Position numbers and translations under genes: made by a program. From Pogostemon cablin (lineage: Eukaryota > Streptophyta > Magnoliopsida > Lamiales > Lamiaceae), in assembly GCA_023678885.1 (NCBI GenBank), contig CM042966.1:25434028-25498027 (forward strand): a stretch of DNA of 64,000 nt, given 5' to 3'. This document shows, piece by piece, positions 59,683-64,000 of this stretch (positions are counted from its first letter, which is position 1; each line of letters opens with the position of its first letter). The notes beneath the pieces are model-generated. The model was not told the DNA's origin, ran no database searches, and saw nothing but the letters and a program-made list of their open reading frames with translations.

Positions 59683-60721
59683 TGAAAGTGTTTCCACATG
59701 CAACGTTTGATGTAGTGTGATAACTCATGATTGTACTAACTTTTGTATCATTAAGGAGGTTAGAGTGCTGAATTAGTTGTGACTTATTTTAAGAAATATT
59801 AGAACTCATTGCTTACTCCTAATACTTTTAACATTTTTTCTAAGATGTAAATTCAATGGACTATCTTGTAGTACCAAATTATATGTATCATTTCATGTAT
59901 TCTGTTTTAGTGTTTTATTGTCAAGAATCAAGATGAATGACAAGTGTCCCATCAACAAATAATTAACAACCTACATTAATTTGTCACCTGTAACTTGTAA
60001 GCACATCTGATTATTGGACATATGGCGATACACTTGTTATGTTCTTTGTTACTTTTGTTGAACCAAAATTTTGGTTATGTTTTTTTATTTTTAAAGTTAT
60101 ATTTTAACATTATAGTATGATTTTTATTTTATTTTAGACTATGATGTTAATGTAGCACTAAAGGATTACTTATTTACTATCAAAAGTATTGTAAGAATTA
60201 TTAAGTATAATGAGTCATAAATTCATAATACGATCTTCCAACTTATCTCATAACACTTATTTTATCATAAATAAATTTGTCTTTATTAAATTATAAGTTG
60301 ATTTAATATATAGTATATAAAAGCAAATATTTATGTGAGGTAAGACTGTTCAGTTTTTTAATCTATCAATGAATGGTTAATAAAATAGTTCACCTTAACA
60401 ATATTACCTTTGTACAAACTTCAATTTCACTTTTTTTTTAATGCTTTATCGAGTTCATGTGTTCACAAAATGAAATGACACTAAACTCATATCCTCACGA
60501 CACAATTAAATTCAAAATCAGATACTCCTCAATCCAACTTCAACATCACACTTTTTATTATGCTCCGCTCAGACTCAAGTTTACATTTTCATAAAAGAAT
60601 ATGACACTTAACTTATCTTCACACCACAAAAATTAAACTATAACAATTTTCTTTTTTTTTTCTTTTTTTCTTATTTTCAATTATCAATTTAAATAATATA
60701 GAATATTTAATTGGTTAATTT
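59683..60721. other. 3' flank of the CDCA7-type gene and intergenic DNA
   Basis: The untranslated tail probably ends near 59950. Beyond it is AT-rich DNA without ORFs or recognised repeats. Confidence 0.4.
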
Positions 60722-60882
60722 TTTTATCGGTAAATGTTAATTGTGTATAGTTAGTAGTTACATCAAGCACCCTTACTTCCCCTTCTCCAAGCCTCCTTAT
60801 ATCTCCTCTCCTAATTCGTTTCCAATGAGAATCGAACATGTATCTCTCACTTAAATGAAGAGCTCAGTGGTCGAGTGAACTA
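60722..60882 (-). repeat. tRNA-derived SINE, most complete copy
   Basis: On the minus strand an A-box-like TAGTTCACTCGACCACTG is followed by the B box GTTCGATTCTC (60837-60827), then GATATAAGGAGGCTTGGAG and the tail TAACATTTACCGATAAAAA. Two other copies are at 41745 and 43502. The promoter layout is that of an RNA polymerase III SINE. Confidence 0.75.
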
Positions 60883-61841
60883 TAATAAAATTCTACATTT
60901 TTAAATAATTTAAAAAAAAAATATTTACCTAAATAATAAAATATATTAAAAATTAAAATTACATTACATATTAAAATTATAAACACAAACTTACATTACA
61001 TTAATATGTTATAAAACATACCTTAATTGAAATAAATTGATAAAACAATATTATTAGCACAAGAAAAAATAAAATACATAAACATAATAGTAATCCCACA
61101 AATACTAATTTTAATTTTAATTGTTGTCTTAATTTCATGTTTAAATAAATTATATTCTAATTTTAATGATTATGTTATTTTAATTTTAGGCATATTAATA
61201 TTTTTATTATATTATTTTTTGTATTCAAAAATAAAAATAATAATGAAAAATAAATTAAATGTAAAAATAAATAAAAATATTATTTACTGAATTGCTGGAA
61301 ATAATTTACTGAATTGACTGCATTTTAGGGGTGAATGTGCTGCAAGATGAAGTTAACTGCTGAGATATCTTAGATTGATAGATTTGTATCTTGTTTGATG
61401 ATGCTTTCTTTGTTTGATCTGACACTTGGTTATGGACTTTCATTGTAACAGTAAAAATTGTCCAAATAATTTGGATGCACATAGTTACACTTTATGTATG
61501 TCAGAAAAATTGTCATATTTATAAAGGCTAAAACTTGCGTATCCTTGAGACACCGTGCCCTCAAATTCCACAATTTTTGAAAGTTGTACATTTTAGTATT
61601 AAACTAGTATTGAGCCCGTGCGATGTACGGGATGATTAAATTATCTAATATTTTAATATTAAATTTTTATCATAATTTTATTTCATGAAATTTTATATTT
61701 AAAATTCAATTTATTTATTAATTTTCATAAATCATATGACAAAGATTTGTGTGAGACTGTTTCATTAAGTACTTACGTGAGACGATAAAAAAAGTTTGAC
61801 ATACACAGCATAACCCATAACAAATTTAGGGCCAAAACTTT

Positions 61842-61919
61842 AAAATTAAAATCAATTTACCATAAACAAAACATCTGGTTAAAATTAAAATCAATTTACC
61901 ATAAACAAAACATCTGGTA
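61842..61919. repeat. 39-bp tandem duplication
   Basis: The unit AAAATTAAAATCAATTTACC plus CATAAACAAAACATCTGG occurs twice, back to back. Confidence 0.95.
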
Positions 61920-62045
61920 AATAAGACGACACAATTTTAGAATAAAAAATAATATAATTTAAGAATCATACAAACACCTATAATTGAACTACATAAAACA
62001 AAACAATAATATATTGAAATTTTGTCATTCATATCATATTAAAAC

Positions 62046-62060
<15 letters not shown>

Positions 62061-62120
<60 letters not shown>
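62061..62120. repeat. (TA)30 microsatellite
   Basis: Pure run following poly(A). Confidence 0.95.
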
Positions 62121-62125
<5 letters not shown>

Positions 62126-62342
62126 GGTAAATATAATCATTATAATTGGATTGAGAAATTAACTAATAGAGGTGGTATCGATAAATTCTTCTATAATTCG
62201 AGTGTTCTAACTTAGCATTCTTTTTTAAATTAAATAATATGAGTGAGTCGCTTGATTTTTAAGAATTAAATAAGTAACTAAAAAAAACTATAAGCATGCC
62301 CCCGATCTTTTATTTTGGGTATGTTAACATAAAAGTTATATA

Positions 62343-62597
62343 CTATCTCTGTTTCATTTCAGATGACATACTTTTCATTTTAGGTTATCTCACAAAAGTT
62401 TGCACATTCCAAAAAAAAAGTAAAAAGTACAAAATAATCACCCTTCCCTATACACTTTATGTACAAAAAATCATCTCTACCTAACATACTTTATCATTTA
62501 TTTATTATTAAAAAAATACCACTATACCCCTAAAAGTTATCACTTTCTTAATCTCCATCCCAGAATTGAGGGTGCAATCTTTTGTTGGACGGAGGAG
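62343..62597. mobile_element. Stowaway MITE
   Basis: TA-flanked CTATCTCTGTTTCATTTCAG and TTTTGTTGGACGGAGGAG. Reverse-orientation relative of 31799-32056. Confidence 0.8.
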
Positions 62598-62600
62598 TAA

Positions 62601-62604
<4 letters not shown>

Positions 62605-62671
<67 letters not shown>
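62605..62671. repeat. (TA)33 microsatellite
   Basis: Pure run next to the Stowaway end. Confidence 0.95.
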
Positions 62672-62675
<4 letters not shown>

Positions 62676-63007
62676 TCTTATGATCAAATAACATTAAATT
62701 GTCTAATTCAATTTTGAAAATTAACAAAGTAAATTGTATGAATAATTGATGAAATAAAAATTAAATTTTAATATTCAATAGAAAAGATATATAATTCTAA
62801 ATAAATAGTTCCTTAAAATTAATTTAAATCTGATTAGTTCATGAATCAACGAAAATTTTAAATCAATTTAGTATAAAAAATATGAAATTTACCAAAGAAT
62901 ATTAAAGTACTACGTTAATAGAAATTGAAAAACTAAAAATTGTTATTATTTGATTATTAAAAGTTAAATATAGTAATTGAGATTATTTACACAAATTATA
63001 AAAATCA

Positions 63008-63232
63008 ATTTTTTTTGGGTTGAATGTAATAAGAAGTGTGATTATTTACACAATATCTTGATCCATAATAATAGAAACACAATTAATTAATATAATAAAT
63101 TCCTCAATTTATTGTAATTGATTGATTAACAATTCAAAAAAAAAAAATTCTACATATCTACAAATAGATAAAAGTAATATTAATAATACAATAACATGGT
63201 ATTGCAATAACAATTAAAAAAAATTTAAATTC

Positions 63233-63301
<69 letters not shown>

Positions 63302-63463
63302 TAAAAGTAAAATAAAATGATAATAATAAAAAAAATAAAATTTTTATTTTTGGGTTGAATGTAATGTAATAAGAATTGTGACTATTTATACAAATATCTT
63401 GATCTATAATAGAAACATAATTAATATAATAAATTCTTTAATTTATTGTAATTGATTGATTAC
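63008..63463. repeat. Direct duplication (~118 bp, copies about 340 bp apart) flanking a (TA)n array
   Basis: GGGTTGAATGTAATAAGAAG ... TTTATTGTAATTGATTGATT occurs at about 63016-63125 and again at 63353-63462 with few changes. The TA run 63235-63299 lies between them. Confidence 0.8.
63235..63299. repeat. (TA)32 microsatellite
   Basis: Pure run. Confidence 0.95.
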
Positions 63464-63694
63464 CTCAACTTTCTATATACTATAAATTGAAAATAATAAA
63501 TATAACATCAGTAACATATAAAATTTAAATGTGATAAAAAATAATATTAAATTACCTTAACTTTCTATAAAAATTTATTGAAAATAATAAATGCAGCATC
63601 AGTAATTTTTACAAAATTTTTGCTCATTATATTAAACAATAATTTTTTATATTAGAAAGAAAGAAAAAAATAACAACAACAACAATTACAACTT

Positions 63695-63875
63695 AATAAA
63701 TTACTTCAAATTTATGTTGTCGACGTAGTATAGGAAGAGATCATCAAACTTATTCAGATATTGTCTCGAGTCTTTTTCCAGTGTGCTCATATCATAAAAA
63801 TATTCAATGGATATAATCATTTCTTCCTCTCGCATATCCTCATATTTGATGATTATTGCCTCATTTTCTCATCAA
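63695..63875 (-). pseudogene. Unidentified coding-like segment at the right edge
   Basis: The minus strand reads ENEAIIIKYEDMREEEMIIS then IEYFYDMSTLEKDSRQYLNK and FDDLFLYYVDNINLK, stop. The segment is less AT-biased than its surroundings and has a protein-like residue pattern. The Y-L-x-K-F-x-x-L motif faintly recalls gag-type proteins. It may be the last exon of a gene that continues past 64000 or a relic carried by the Helitron-like element. No family is assigned. Confidence 0.3.
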
Positions 63876-64000
63876 AATTGTTCATTGTGATGAGTCACTC
63901 TCACTATTCTAATGCATATTAATACATTAACATCATATCTGCAATAACAATTAAAAATCAAAATTCGAGTATACATATGTACAAATAGATAAAAATTAAA

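Larger units (their letters stand above)
61604..64000 (-). mobile_element. Helitron-like element, 3' end at 61604 (rest runs off window)
   Basis: On the minus strand the hairpin CCCGTACATCGCACGGG is followed by CTCAATA and CTAG, then T, which is the canonical Helitron 3' end. The body extends rightward past 64000. It has no Rep/helicase frame in the window but includes a Stowaway, (TA)n arrays and a coding-like piece at 63.7-63.9 kb. Confidence 0.55.

Overview
The window is AT-rich, intron-bearing plant nuclear DNA, very likely from a eudicot. The evidence is two Ty3/gypsy LTR elements with the plant-typical TGGCGCCG-like primer site, many short Stowaway, Mutator and hAT-like elements, Helitron ends, a tRNA-derived SINE family, long (TA)n runs, and two intact host genes with plant splice sites. 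I cannot name the species.

Layout. 1-8196 is a minus-strand gypsy element of Athila/Tat character (element 1). Reading along the minus strand it has a 5' LTR (8196-6669), primer site, gag (6556-5072), a retropepsin ORF (4376-3228) and an intron-containing Athila ORF1-like gene broken by three TAG codons (2071-22). No reverse transcriptase or integrase is present, and the second LTR lies off the left edge. Three clusters in this element (7780-7980, 4570-4970, 2325-2690) carry a dyad of 8 bp, exactly 9 nt of loop and 8 bp, usually followed 19-20 nt later by a third copy of the box. 8197-12029 is the rest of a CACTA transposon that element 1 appears to have entered; it carries exon-like minus-strand segments of an unidentified gene. 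The CACTA end abuts a truncated 5' LTR of a second gypsy element (element 2, plus strand, 12030-17752), so three layers are nested.

17753-49400 is gene-poor. It is built of MITE families (many nested in one another), SINE copies, simple repeats, and a broken RPA1/DUF223-type gene (37868-40462) that probably belongs to a Helitron ending at 41381. A duplicated B3-domain-like fragment lies just upstream (35850-36135, minus strand).

49490-51300 is an intact five-exon Nudix hydrolase gene (199 aa). 56533-57374 is a Pack-MULE with a 9-bp target duplication and a broken F-box fragment. 57722-59682 is an intact eight-exon CDCA7-type 4CXXC_R1 zinc-finger gene (272 aa). The right end holds a SINE, a Stowaway, long (TA)n arrays and another Helitron end (61604, minus strand) with a short coding-like segment near 63.7-63.9 kb.

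The two intact host genes are unrelated single-copy-type genes and no operon-like relationship is implied. Everything else is mobile-element DNA or its decay products. Exon boundaries were joined by hand from GT/AG sites, reading frame and family resemblance; no database search was possible.
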